A stretch of DNA of 64,000 nucleotides from JAFKFI01 sp963795435 (GTDB lineage: Bacteria; Pseudomonadota; Alphaproteobacteria; Acetobacterales; Acetobacteraceae): positions 1,426,001 through 1,490,000 of the forward strand of contig CAWCHV010000007.1 in the NCBI GenBank assembly GCA_963795435.1, given 5' to 3'. Below the pieces are notes generated by a model, which saw nothing but the letters and a program-made list of their open reading frames with translations, did no database searches and was not told the DNA's origin. This document shows positions 56,032 through 64,000 of this stretch, piece by piece; the first letter of the stretch is position 1, and each line of letters begins with the position of its first letter. The translations under genes were made by a program, and so were the position numbers.

Positions 56032-56832
56032 ATGTCGAGCAGCATGACCGCGTACCGGCTGCCGCAGCTGACCCGCGACCTCGATCAGGCGCGGCTCGAC
56101 CTCGCCGAGCACGGACTCTGCCGCATCGACAGCGTGCTCGCGGGCGCCACCCTGGCACGGGTGCGCGACGCGCTCTACCGCGCCGCCGAGGAGGACCGCG
56201 CGCGCGGCTGGAACACCCGCTTCATCATGGACAACCCGGAGGACGAAACGAACCAGCGGGTATGGAACCTGCCGAGCCGCGACCCGGTGTTCTGCGATCT
56301 CGCCGAGCACCCGACGGCGCTGCATTTCGTCCGCGCCCTGCTCGGCTGGCCGGCGCAGCTCTCCAACATCTCCGCCAACATCACCGGCCCCGGCGGCGGC
56401 GAGATGGTCCTGCACGCCGACCAGGGTTTCGCCCCGCAGCCCTGGGGCGGCATCCAGGGCGTCAACGTCGCCTGGGCGGTGGACGACTTCACCGACGAGA
56501 ACGGTGCGACGCGCATCGTCCCCGGCAGCCACAAGCTCAACCGGATGCCCGGCGAAGGCGACGGCGCCGAGACCATCCCGCTCGAGGCGCCGGCCGGAAC
56601 GATGGTGGTCATGGAGGGCCGCGTCTGGCACCGCACGGGGTTCAACCGCACGGCCTCATCACGTCGCGCCGGGATTTTCGCCTTCTACACGCTGCCGATC
56701 TACATGCCGCAGGAGAACTGGTTCCTCTCGCTCAATCCCTCCGTGCGGCACTACGCATCGGAGACCCTGCTGCAACTGTTCGGCTTCCGAGCCGCGCGGT
56801 TCGGGCGGTTCTACGGAACTTCGCCCTACTGA
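56032..56832 (+). CDS. Phytanoyl-CoA dioxygenase (PhyH) family protein
   Basis: 266 residues from ATG 56032, with GGAGGA nine bases upstream. The Fe(II) site is His-x-Asp in MVLHADQGFAP plus the distal His in EGRVWHRTGFNRT; the 2-oxoglutarate-binding Arg lies a few residues on. NVAWAVDDFTDENGATRIVP and PGSHKLNR are family motifs. These enzymes hydroxylate varied substrates, so the one used here cannot be named. The arylsulfatase fragment follows at 56903. Confidence 0.88.
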   Translation: MSSSMTAYRLPQLTRDLDQARLDLAEHGLCRIDSVLAGATLARVRDALYRAAEEDRARGWNTRFIMDNPEDETNQRVWNLPSRDPVFCDLAEHPTALHFVRALLGWPAQLSNISANITGPGGGEMVLHADQGFAPQPWGGIQGVNVAWAVDDFTDENGATRIVPGSHKLNRMPGEGDGAETIPLEAPAGTMVVMEGRVWHRTGFNRTASSRRAGIFAFYTLPIYMPQENWFLSLNPSVRHYASETLLQLFGFRAARFGRFYGTSPY

Positions 56833-56902
56833 CATCGAATGGCTCGCCGGACGGATGCCTAGCAATCCGACGGCAATGACCTGACAGACAGGAGGCGTGG
56901 AC

Positions 56903-57421
56903 ATGAATTCGAGCAGAATCGACGGCAAGCCGCACGGCGAAACTAGGCATCCCGAGACTAAGGGCGGGCAGGGCGTCATCGTGGCGGCCGGCGGATCCTC
57001 GGCAGGCTATTCGCTCTACGTGCAGGACGGAAAGCTCGTCTACTGCTACAACTGGTTCGACCGGGAACGAACCAACCTTGTCTCCGACATTCCGCTTCCT
57101 GTCGGCAAGTCTACCGTGTTGATGGAATTCTCGTATGACGGCGGCGGACTGGGCAAAGGCGGCGAAGCGGTGCTGGGCATCGACGGCCAGGAAGTCGGCC
57201 GGGCTCGGCTGGCGCACACGGTGGCGGTGCGATTCGGAATCGATACGTTCGGCGTCGGCGCGGATACGGGCTCGCCCGTGACCGACACCTACAAACCACC
57301 TTTTCCGTTCACCGGAAAGATCGAGAAGGTCGACATCGTTCTGGGTCCCATGAACCTAAGTCCGGAGGACGAGCAGAAACTGCGCGATATGCACACGATG
57401 TTCGTCGGCACACACGAGTAA
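56903..57421 (+). CDS. Arylsulfatase C-terminal fragment (possible pseudogene)
   Basis: 172 residues from ATG 56903, with GGAGG seven bases upstream. Residues about 20-150 match the C-terminal beta-sandwich of large arylsulfatases: GGQGVIVAAGGSSAGYSLYV, DGKLVYCYNWFDRER, EFSYDGGGLGKGGEAVLGID and FGVGADTGSPVTDTY. The catalytic domain with its C/S-x-P-x-R motif is absent. It is either a remnant of an ~780-residue sulfatase or a small protein made of that domain alone. A PEP-CTERM remnant follows directly. Confidence 0.72.
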   Translation: MNSSRIDGKPHGETRHPETKGGQGVIVAAGGSSAGYSLYVQDGKLVYCYNWFDRERTNLVSDIPLPVGKSTVLMEFSYDGGGLGKGGEAVLGIDGQEVGRARLAHTVAVRFGIDTFGVGADTGSPVTDTYKPPFPFTGKIEKVDIVLGPMNLSPEDEQKLRDMHTMFVGTHE

Positions 57422-57425
57422 CACG

Positions 57426-57619
57426 CGCGTCCGACCCGACTACATTTTCGCCTACACGACGGATGGGTTGCCGTTCAAGGTAGGCGTCGACACGAGCTTC
57501 GATGGCGTGCGCGCGGTGCCCGAGCCGGCATCCTTGGGCTGCTGTTCTCTGGATTGGCGCGGATCTGGGTTGGGACCCGCGGGATCCGCCGCGTCAGACG
57601 AACTTGGTCGCGAGCGTGA
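57426..57619 (+). pseudogene. C-terminal remnant of a PEP-CTERM protein, frameshifted
   Basis: In frame from about 57426 the sequence reads YIFAYTTDGLPFKVGVDTSF then DGVRAVPEPAS. One frame later it continues LGLLFSGLARIWVGTRGIRR and VRR before TGA at 57617-57619. Joined, that is the full tripartite signal: VPEP motif, hydrophobic helix and basic cluster. A one-base loss in the TTGGG at 57534-57538 explains the break. The rest of the protein is gone; there is no start or ribosome site. It overlaps the OsmC gene on the other strand. It is the only PEP-CTERM-like tail I found in a window with a complete exosortase locus. Confidence 0.6.
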
Positions 57620-58019
57620 TCTCGACCGCCTTCAGCGCCTTCGAGACCGGGCAGTTCTGCTTGGCACCCTCGGCGGCTTTCTCGAAGGCGGCCGCGTCGA
57701 TGCCGGGCACCGATCCCTCGGTCTGAAGGTCGATCCGCGAAATCGCGAAGCCGCCGGGCACCGGGCCGAAATGCACGTTGGCCGTGGTGTGGATTTTGGT
57801 CGGCGGATGCCCCGCCTCGGTCAGCGCCGCGGATAGCGCCATCGAGAAGCAGCCGGCGTGCGCCGCCGCGATCAGCTCCTCGGGGTTGGTGCCGGTGCCC
57901 TCGGCGAAACGCGAATTGAACGAGTACTGACCCTCGAAGGCGCCGCTGCCGAGCTTCATCGTGCCACGGCCGCTCTTGAGATCGCCCTGCCATTCGGCTT
58001 CGGATTTCCGGCTTGCCAT
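57594..58019 (-). CDS. OsmC family peroxiredoxin
   Basis: 141 residues from ATG 58019 (MASRKSEAEWQGDLKSGRG), preceded by GGGAGA. The two redox cysteines are in AAAHAGCFSMALSAAL and AKQNCPVSKALKAV. OsmC proteins reduce organic hydroperoxides using thiols. It is divergent from the emrA-like gene at 58148, with 128 bases between. Confidence 0.93.
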   Translation of the reverse strand: MASRKSEAEWQGDLKSGRGTMKLGSGAFEGQYSFNSRFAEGTGTNPEELIAAAHAGCFSMALSAALTEAGHPPTKIHTTANVHFGPVPGGFAISRIDLQTEGSVPGIDAAAFEKAAEGAKQNCPVSKALKAVEITLATKFV

Positions 58020-58147
58020 CGTCGCTCTCCCTTTCGCCAATCCCCGCGATGCCGCAAGTCCTCGCGCCGGCGCATCGATCGCTCATAGTATGGGCCGACG
58101 CTCCCCTAGGATGGGAGATCGAACACGATGCGCAAGGGGGACCGTTG

Positions 58148-59266
58148 ATGTCCGGCCTGCCACAAGCCACGCCGCCGGTGTCGGCCCGGGGGCGCCCCGC
58201 CGCGCCCGGATGGCTGTTCCCCGCGGCGCGCGTCGGGCTCGTGATCGGGGCCTGCTTCCTCGCCTGGTACGCCGCCGGACACTGGAACCGCTGGACCGGC
58301 GCCGCACGCTACGAGGCGACCAACGATGCCTACATGGTCGGCGATGTCACGCCGCTCTCCGCCAAGGTCTCCGGCTACGTCGCGACCGTCGCGGTCAGCG
58401 ACTATCAGGCCGTGCACAAGGGCGACCTGATCGTCGAGATCGAGCCGTCAGACTACCGCGCCCAATTGGAACAGGCCGAGGCCAATCTCGCCGCCGCGCA
58501 GGCCACATTGTCGAACCTCGCCAACCAGCGGGACGTGCAACGCGCGCTGATCCGCCAGGCCGGCGCGACCATCCAGGCGACCGCCGCCGACCTTGAACGC
58601 TACACGCTGGAGGCTCGGCGCCAGATTGACCTGCTGCAGACCCGGATCGCCGGGACGCCGCAGCTGGTCGAGCAGGCGGAGGCCAACCAGAAGCGGACGG
58701 CGGCACAACTCGCGCTGAACGTCGCGCAGCTCGACCAACAGAAGGCCCTGCTTGCCAGCCTCGACGTGCAGCAGGAACAGCTCGAAGCGCAGGTGCGCGC
58801 CGCCGAGGCAGCGGTCAAGCTCGCGCGCGACAATCTCGTCTACACGAGGATCCTGTCACCGGCCGACGGCCTGGTCGGCCAGCGCCAGGTTCGCCCCGGC
58901 CAATTCGTCAACGTCGGCGCGCAAGTGATCGCGATGGTTCCATTGCCCAACTTGTGGGTGATCGCCAACTACAAGGAGACGCAGATGACCAACGTACGGG
59001 GTGGCGACCCCGCGCGCGTGACCGTCGATGCGTTTCCCGACCTCGTGCTGACCGGCCATGTCGAGAGCTGGTCGCCTGGCACCGGCAGCACCTTCGCGCT
59101 GCTGCCGCCCGACAATGCGACCGGGAATTTCACCAAGGTGGTGCAGCGCGTGCCGGTCAAGATCGTGCTCGACCCCAATCCCTCGCTCGGCGCGCTGGTG
59201 CGCCCCGGCATGTCGGTCGAGGCAAGGATCGACACGCGCAAGACTGGCACCCCCGCAAGCCGATGA
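58148..59266 (+). CDS. HlyD/EmrA-type membrane-fusion protein
   Basis: 372 residues from ATG 58148. One N-terminal membrane anchor (VGLVIGACFLAWYAAGHW) is followed by the biotinyl-lipoyl motif YEATNDAYMVGDVTPLSAKV, a long helical hairpin (about 100-230) and PADGLVGQRQVRPGQFVNVG. It links an inner-membrane MFS pump to the outer membrane. Its stop overlaps the MFS start by four bases (ATGA). Confidence 0.92.
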   Translation: MSGLPQATPPVSARGRPAAPGWLFPAARVGLVIGACFLAWYAAGHWNRWTGAARYEATNDAYMVGDVTPLSAKVSGYVATVAVSDYQAVHKGDLIVEIEPSDYRAQLEQAEANLAAAQATLSNLANQRDVQRALIRQAGATIQATAADLERYTLEARRQIDLLQTRIAGTPQLVEQAEANQKRTAAQLALNVAQLDQQKALLASLDVQQEQLEAQVRAAEAAVKLARDNLVYTRILSPADGLVGQRQVRPGQFVNVGAQVIAMVPLPNLWVIANYKETQMTNVRGGDPARVTVDAFPDLVLTGHVESWSPGTGSTFALLPPDNATGNFTKVVQRVPVKIVLDPNPSLGALVRPGMSVEARIDTRKTGTPASR

Positions 59267-60867
59267 CACTCCATCTGGCGCCGGTGAGCGCGGTTGGTGT
59301 CGCGCTGCATCCGCAGGCCCCGGCGCATCCCCGCCTCAGCCTGGATTCGAACCGCTGCTACATCGGCATTCTCGGCGTGCTGATCGGCTCGATCATCGCG
59401 ACCCTCGGCAGCCGGGTGACGAGCTTCGGTGTCGCCGATCTGCGCGGCGGCCTCTCCGCCGGTTTCGACGAGGGCGCCTGGATTACCACCGCCTTCGGGC
59501 TGGGCCAGATGCTCACCGGCGTCTGCTCGCCCTATCTCGGGGCGGTGTTCGGCGTCCGGCGGGTCCTGCTGCTCGCCATCCTGACGTTCTTCATGACGAG
59601 CCTGCTCGGTCCGCTGTCGCCGAACCTCTCCGCGTTCCTCGCGATGCAGTTTCTCGGCGGCGTGGCCTCGGGCACGTTCATCCCGCTCACCATCAGCTTC
59701 ATCATCCGCAGCCTGCCGGCGCGCCTCATCATCTACGCCCTCGCTGTCTACGCGATGAATTCCGAGCTGTCGCAGAACGTCGCCGCCTCGCTCGAGGGCT
59801 GGTATTCCGATCACCTGTCATGGCGATGGATCGACTGGCAATACTGCGCCCTGCTGCCTGTGATGTTCGGTTGCATTTGGTACGGCGTGCCGCGCGAGAA
59901 TATCAACACTGGCTTGCTGCGCGACCTGGACTGGCCCGGACTGGCCTATGCCGCGATCGGCTTCACCCTGCTCTATGCCGGACTCGATCAGGGCAATCGG
60001 CTGGATTGGACCAGCAGCGGCCCTGTCGTCGGGCTGTTGTCGCTGGGCGGGCTTTTCACGGTGATCTTCGTGCTGCGCGAGCTGGTGACGCCGCGGCCGT
60101 TCCTGAACATCCGGCTGATGGTTCGCGAGAACCTGCCATTGCTGTTGCTGCTGCTGGCCGGTTTCCGCTTCATCATCCTCTCGACCGCCTACATCATCCC
60201 GACCTATCTGCAGAGCGTGCAGAATTTCCGCGAGCTGCAGGTCGGCACCGTGCTGCTGTGGATCGCGCTGCCGCAGATCGTCATCGTCCTGCCGCTCGGT
60301 GCCCTGCTGCGTCGGGTCGATGCGCGATGGGTGCTGGCGTTCGGCACGGGCCTCATCGGCGTCGCCTGCGTGATGGCGACCGATCTCACGAGCCAATGGG
60401 CGACGGTGGATTTCCTGCCGTCGCAGATCCTCCAGGCGATCGGGCAGTCCTTCGCGCTCACCGCCCTGATCGTCCTGATCGTGCGCTCGATCAATCCGTC
60501 CGACGCGCTCACCATTGGCTGTCTCCTCCAGATCAGCCGGTTGTTCGGCGGCGAGCTTGGCACCGCCTTCATGCAGACCTTCGTGCGGATGCGCGAGCAG
60601 CTCCATTCCAACCTCGTCGGGCTGCATGTCGACGGCATCGCCGGGACGACCGTTGATCGGCTGTCGGCGTATCAGGCGGCGGTCGGCGCGCGGACCGCCG
60701 ATCTCGGGGAGGCCGCCGCGCGGGCCGCGCGCTTGCTGGCAACGACGGTTGCCCAGCAGGCGTCGGTGCTCTCTTTCATCGACGGCTTCATGGCGGCGGC
60801 GGTCGGCGCGTTCCTCTGCCTGCTGCTCGTCGCGATCATGCGGCGTCCGCCCCCCACGCCGTTCTGA
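59263..60867 (+). CDS. MFS multidrug transporter, DHA2/EmrB type
   Basis: 534 residues from ATG 59263, 14-helix DHA2 plan. It opens with a cytoplasmic stretch, then CYIGILGVLIGSIIATLGSR; family regions include GAWITTAFGLGQMLTGVCSP and GVRRVLLLAILTFFMTSLLG. The EmrAB pair exports hydrophobic toxicants, fatty acids or phenolics using the proton gradient. No TolC-like gene is beside it. It ends near the convergent CmcJ-like gene. Confidence 0.92.
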   Translation: MTLHLAPVSAVGVALHPQAPAHPRLSLDSNRCYIGILGVLIGSIIATLGSRVTSFGVADLRGGLSAGFDEGAWITTAFGLGQMLTGVCSPYLGAVFGVRRVLLLAILTFFMTSLLGPLSPNLSAFLAMQFLGGVASGTFIPLTISFIIRSLPARLIIYALAVYAMNSELSQNVAASLEGWYSDHLSWRWIDWQYCALLPVMFGCIWYGVPRENINTGLLRDLDWPGLAYAAIGFTLLYAGLDQGNRLDWTSSGPVVGLLSLGGLFTVIFVLRELVTPRPFLNIRLMVRENLPLLLLLLAGFRFIILSTAYIIPTYLQSVQNFRELQVGTVLLWIALPQIVIVLPLGALLRRVDARWVLAFGTGLIGVACVMATDLTSQWATVDFLPSQILQAIGQSFALTALIVLIVRSINPSDALTIGCLLQISRLFGGELGTAFMQTFVRMREQLHSNLVGLHVDGIAGTTVDRLSAYQAAVGARTADLGEAAARAARLLATTVAQQASVLSFIDGFMAAAVGAFLCLLLVAIMRRPPPTPF

Positions 60868-60903
60868 CGGCCGGTGGGGCGGACGAGCAACGCGCGATCT
60901 GGT

Positions 60904-61728
60904 TCAGGCACCCGGCGGGAAGAACACCAGGCTGCGAACCTCGATGCTCTCGCGCGGCGGCGCGTCCGGCGGCGCCAGAGGATTGTCGAACGAGGTGTGG
61001 AACGACAAACGCGCGCGCCCGTCATTCGCGCTGTCATGCACCCGGATCAGCACGACTTCATCGGGCTGCTGCTCGGAGAAATAGTACCAGCGATGCCCCG
61101 GCTGGTACTCCACCGATGACGTCTCGCCCCGGACATGCGGATAAACCAGGTCGCTCGCGATCAGGTCGGCGTCGGTGAAGCTCCGCGCGTCGCAGAGGGC
61201 CAGGGGTGAATCCAGCACCGGCCCACGGATCGGACGCCAGACATTGATGATGCCGAAGCGATGCTTCAGCAGCTCATCGGCGTCGGTTCCGAGGTGATCG
61301 CGCACCCTGCGCGGCGCGGAGTTGATCGTGTGGTCGTTATGCACCCGCCGCGACGGCTGCGGCAGGTCGGCACGCGCGCCGTTGCGTACGTTGTGATCGA
61401 ACACGACGACGCGCGCGGCCCCGAGTGTGTCGCGCAAGAGACGCTCCACCTCCGGGTAATAGATGCTTTTCACCTCCTCGGGCGAGTAGAAATCGCGGAC
61501 GCGGCTGGGCGCCTTGAGCAGGGCGAAGCCGTGGCGGTCCAGGCTGAATTCCGGCTCCCGCCCGCGCGCATCCTCGATCCTGACCTCATGCGGATCGTCG
61601 ATCCCGTTCCAGGCAGGCACGCCCGGAGGCGGCTCCATGACGTAGCGTGCGGGTTTCTCCGCGCCACGCTTCAGGTAGTGCAGCGTGGCCGTGATCGTAC
61701 GCGGTGCAGCGGTGGCGTCGAGCGGCAT
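60904..61728 (-). CDS. CmcJ/NvfI family oxidoreductase
   Basis: 274 residues. Regions shared with CmcJ-like proteins are ARVVVFDHNVRNGARADLPQ, PSRRVHNDHT, FGIINVWRPIRGPVLDSPLA and HRWYYFSEQQPDEVVLIRVH. The His-x2-His/Asp pattern in the middle and the later His would suit a Fe(II) dioxygenase. Relatives take part in cephamycin and fungal meroterpenoid synthesis; the bacterial role is unclear. A good minus-strand promoter candidate lies 114 bases upstream. Confidence 0.85.
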   Translation of the reverse strand: MPLDATAAPRTITATLHYLKRGAEKPARYVMEPPPGVPAWNGIDDPHEVRIEDARGREPEFSLDRHGFALLKAPSRVRDFYSPEEVKSIYYPEVERLLRDTLGAARVVVFDHNVRNGARADLPQPSRRVHNDHTINSAPRRVRDHLGTDADELLKHRFGIINVWRPIRGPVLDSPLALCDARSFTDADLIASDLVYPHVRGETSSVEYQPGHRWYYFSEQQPDEVVLIRVHDSANDGRARLSFHTSFDNPLAPPDAPPRESIEVRSLVFFPPGA

Positions 61729-61841
61729 GATCCGATCTCCTCCTGATGCTCGTTCCGAGGCACGCCCTGTTCCGCTACTCCGTCCCGCAGGCCACGCCTC
61801 GAGAGCGCATGTATTTTCTACGGCACAAAATGCAAGTCAGG

Positions 61842-61869
61842 CTTATATCACTATTTTATGTAGTGGTAA
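61842..61869 (-). promoter_or_regulatory. Promoter with overlapping palindrome upstream of the CmcJ-like gene
   Basis: On the minus strand TTACCA (61869-61864), 16 bases, then TATAAG (61847-61842): 4/6 and 5/6 matches to the sigma-70 boxes. It lies in an AT-rich stretch. Overlapping it is an imperfect palindrome, TATCACTA (61846-61853) against TAGTGGTA (61861-61868), which could be an operator. A start codon follows 114 bases downstream at 61728. Confidence 0.45.
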
Positions 61870-61909
61870 GACCGCTTAAGAGCAGCTTGCGACGACGCGC
61901 GAGGCTCCC

Positions 61910-62323
61910 TCAAACCTCGATGACCACGTATTCCCGCTCGACGCTGACCGGCACGGTCTCCGCGACGAACGGCCCCTTCGCCAGCGTCTCGCCCGGCTCC
62001 ACCGTCACCGCGTAGCTGCGCGCGCGCACCGTGTCGGGATCGCACCAGGATTGGCCGGTGCGGATGTCGAACTCCCAGCCGTGCCACGGGCAGCGCAGCA
62101 TCTCGCCCTGCCGCACCAGGCGGAACTGGCCGGGACGATCCGATTCCGCGAGGCCGACGAGCACGCCGCGGCACAGCGGCGCGCCCTCGTGCGGGCAGCG
62201 GTTGATCAGCGCGAAATGCTCGCCGCCAACGTTGAACACGCCGATCTCGCGGCCCTGCACGGCGACGATCTTGCAGTCCCCCGGCGCGATCTCGCCCACG
62301 CTGGCGACGACATGCCGGGCCAT
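61910..62323 (-). CDS. Rieske-type [2Fe-2S] protein
   Basis: 137 residues. The cluster ligands are CPH in ALINRCPHEGAPLCRG and CPWH in EMLRCPWHGWEFDIRTG, the Rieske C-x-H ... C-x2-H pattern. The domain is the whole protein, so it is a ferredoxin or a separate small component of a dioxygenase system. Its start lies 3 bases from the amidohydrolase stop, so it is probably transcribed with the amidohydrolase pair. Confidence 0.93.
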   Translation of the reverse strand: MARHVVASVGEIAPGDCKIVAVQGREIGVFNVGGEHFALINRCPHEGAPLCRGVLVGLAESDRPGQFRLVRQGEMLRCPWHGWEFDIRTGQSWCDPDTVRARSYAVTVEPGETLAKGPFVAETVPVSVEREYVVIEV

Positions 62324-62326
62324 CGC

Positions 62327-63439
62327 TCAGGCGAGGCCGTACAGCGACATGGCGTTGTCGCGGAACAGCTTGCGCCGGAACTCCTCGGGCAGCTTCACCT
62401 TGATCGCGAAGCGCGGGTCGTCCTGGTCCCAGTGCGGGTAGTCGGTCGAGAACATGATGCGGTCCCAGCCGATCCACTCGAAGGTCTGCAACAGATCCTC
62501 GGGTCGTTCCGGCTCCTCGATCGGCTGCGTCGTGACCCAGATGTTTTCATGCACATATTCCGACGGCAGCCGCTTCAGATGCGGCACCTCCTCGCGCAGC
62601 CGCTTCCAGTGCTTGTCGAGACGCCAGCATAGCGACGGCAGCCAGGCGAAGCCGCCCTCGACCAGCACCACGTGCAGATTTGGGATGCGCTCGAACACGC
62701 CCTCTGTGACCAAACTCGTCACCAGCGCCTCCATGCTCTGCACGTAGGAGTGATGCTCCTCGTGATAGAACGAGGGCCAGCCGCCGCCCGTCGAGGCGTG
62801 GCCGCTGGTGCCGCCGAGATGCAGCGCGATGGGGAACCCATTCGCGGCGGCGGCTTCGAGGATCGGCCAGTAGCGCCGGCGCCCCAGCGGCTCCAGCCCG
62901 CGCGGCGGGATCATCACCTGGGAGAACCGCTTATCCCCCGCCCGCCGCTCGATCTCGGCGATCGCCGCCTCGGCGTATTCCGCCGTGACCTGCACGGAGC
63001 CCTTGAGGCGCGGCTCGGGGTCGGACCACACATGCGCCTGCCAGTCATTGACCGCGGTGCAGAGCGCCGCGCCGAACTCGACGTTGCGCTCGTCGGAGCA
63101 ACGGCCGATCAGCGGCAGCATCATGCCGTGCGTCACGCCGAATTTGTCGAGCACCTGCTCGCGCATGAAGCCGAGATCGGAGCCTGGGTGCCCGCCGTCC
63201 GGCGGCCACGCATCGCGCCGCATCCCGGTGCCGGGCGACAGGCGGAAATACTGCGGCGAGTTCGACAACGCCTGCCGCCCGCGCCCGCCGATCGTCGCGC
63301 GGTGCTTCCGCCAGCGCTCCGGCAGGAACGGGTCGAGGTCGGCCCCCGACTTCACGTAGGGATGCACGTCGCAATCCACGAAGCCCAATTGGCTCTGCGT
63401 CGAGACCTCGGGGGCGCGATCCATGACCGTGACGTTCAT
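62327..63439 (-). CDS. Amidohydrolase family protein (ACMSD-like)
   Basis: 370 residues. The metal motif is FVDCDVHPYVKSGADLDPFL; the middle has FPIALHLGGTSGHASTGGGW and the end has RIMFSTDYPHWDQDDPRFAI. These TIM-barrel enzymes (amidohydrolase 2 clan) decarboxylate or hydrolyse aromatic or related acids. Its 3' end is close to the Rieske gene and 17 bases separate it from the second amidohydrolase, so the two are probably partners. Confidence 0.9.
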   Translation of the reverse strand: MNVTVMDRAPEVSTQSQLGFVDCDVHPYVKSGADLDPFLPERWRKHRATIGGRGRQALSNSPQYFRLSPGTGMRRDAWPPDGGHPGSDLGFMREQVLDKFGVTHGMMLPLIGRCSDERNVEFGAALCTAVNDWQAHVWSDPEPRLKGSVQVTAEYAEAAIAEIERRAGDKRFSQVMIPPRGLEPLGRRRYWPILEAAAANGFPIALHLGGTSGHASTGGGWPSFYHEEHHSYVQSMEALVTSLVTEGVFERIPNLHVVLVEGGFAWLPSLCWRLDKHWKRLREEVPHLKRLPSEYVHENIWVTTQPIEEPERPEDLLQTFEWIGWDRIMFSTDYPHWDQDDPRFAIKVKLPEEFRRKLFRDNAMSLYGLA

Positions 63440-63456
63440 CGGTTACTTCTCCGGGT

Positions 63457-64000
63457 TCACGAGAGACGTGGGTACGTTCTAAGAGGATTGTCGACGAGAA
63501 TCTTCCTGATCAGCCCCTCGGGAATACCCTCGGGCACCGCCTCCTCACCCTCGAACTGCCAGTGCGGGAAATCGGTGGAGAATAGCAAAACTTCGTCCGA
63601 GCCGATCTCCTCGACGATGCGCGCCACTTCGGCGGCACTCGGCGCGTCGAACGGCTGGGTGGTGAGGCGGACATGCTCGCGGACAAACTCGGCCGGCGAG
63701 CGCTTGTTCCACGGCACCTCGATGCGCGCCGCCCGCCAGGTCTTGGTGGCCCGCCACATGTAGTTCGGCAGCCAGCTCACGCCGGACTCCATCAGCACCA
63801 CCTTGAGCCGCGGGAACTGCACGAAAACTCCCTCGGTGATGAGCGAGTTCAGCGCGCCGGCGAAGCCCGAGGACTGCGCGACGTAATCCTCAAGATAGTA
63901 AGACGGCCAGCCGAGCGAGGTCGGCGCGTGGCGAAAACTGCTGCCGGCGTGCACGCCGATCGGCAGGCCGTGCCGCTCCGCCGCCTGATAGATCGGCCAG
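63457..64000 (-). CDS. Amidohydrolase family protein (5' part beyond the right edge)
   Basis: 181 codons are visible; the open frame continues to base 64000 (first residues WPIYQAAERHGLPIGVHAGS), so the start is outside the window. It parallels the gene at 62327: SLGWPSYYLEDYVAQSSGFA and VLLFSTDFPHWQFEGEEAVP match LHLGGTS... and FSTDYPHW of that protein. The pair looks like an old duplication. It lies 17 bases before its neighbour. Confidence 0.9.
   Translation of the reverse strand, partial: WPIYQAAERHGLPIGVHAGSSFRHAPTSLGWPSYYLEDYVAQSSGFAGALNSLITEGVFVQFPRLKVVLMESGVSWLPNYMWRATKTWRAARIEVPWNKRSPAEFVREHVRLTTQPFDAPSAAEVARIVEEIGSDEVLLFSTDFPHWQFEGEEAVPEGIPEGLIRKILVDNPLRTYPRLS

Overview
The window is GC-rich, gene-dense DNA with GTG starts, ATGA stop/start overlaps and long antisense open frames. 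The gene families (exosortase A locus, fused CysN/CysC, LigD/Ku, DUF29, CmcJ-like oxidoreductase, ADP-forming acyl-CoA synthetase) suggest an alphaproteobacterium, perhaps Rhodospirillales/Acetobacterales or Hyphomicrobiales. That placement is inference from gene content; no rRNA or tRNA is present to confirm it.

Region 1 (1-24658) is an exosortase A (XrtA/PEP-CTERM) exopolysaccharide locus. On the minus strand are the PrsK/PrsR two-component system, the TPR protein PrsT (cut by the left edge) and the priming sugar transferase. On the plus strand is the assembly operon: outer-membrane export lipoprotein, chain-length determinant, tyrosine autokinase, beta-barrel protein, AAA ATPase, polysaccharide deacetylase, FemAB-like protein, glycosyltransferase and an exosortase with a C-terminal EpsI-like domain. 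Further glycosyltransferases, two more GNAT/FemAB-fold proteins, a YdcF protein and a nucleotide-sugar epimerase follow, then a sulfotransferase. Region 2 (24851-27645) is cysD and fused cysNC, which make the sulfate donor PAPS. Together, regions 1 and 2 suggest a sulfated, exosortase-linked exopolysaccharide.

Region 3 (27793-35347, minus) is a CoA-dependent catabolic operon: ADP-forming acyl-CoA synthetase, two-subunit CoA-transferase, two acyl-CoA dehydrogenases, an enoyl-CoA hydratase and a UbiX/PPCDC-type flavoprotein, with a broken DUF29 gene inside it. Region 4 (35474-45619) holds a lytic transglycosylase with SPOR domain, a Wzm/Wzt-type polysaccharide ABC exporter, LigD and Ku for end joining, a metallophosphoesterase, an ABC ATPase that has lost its permease, and a D-aminoacylase.

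Region 5 (45661-54515) carries an F420-type PPOX protein, a large repetitive secreted protein, a Cys-rich protein with a stop codon in its signal peptide, a DUF4410 lipoprotein, a Pro-rich secreted protein and an RND pump whose adaptor gene is frameshifted. Region 6 (54651-64000) has a Na+/H+ antiporter, a PhyH dioxygenase, remnants of an arylsulfatase and of a PEP-CTERM protein, OsmC, an EmrAB-type pump, a CmcJ-like oxidoreductase, a Rieske protein and two amidohydrolases, the last cut by the right edge.

Five reading frames look broken (prsR, DUF29, Cys-rich, RND adaptor, PEP-CTERM remnant). Either the assembly has indel errors or this strain is losing functions; the sequence alone cannot decide.
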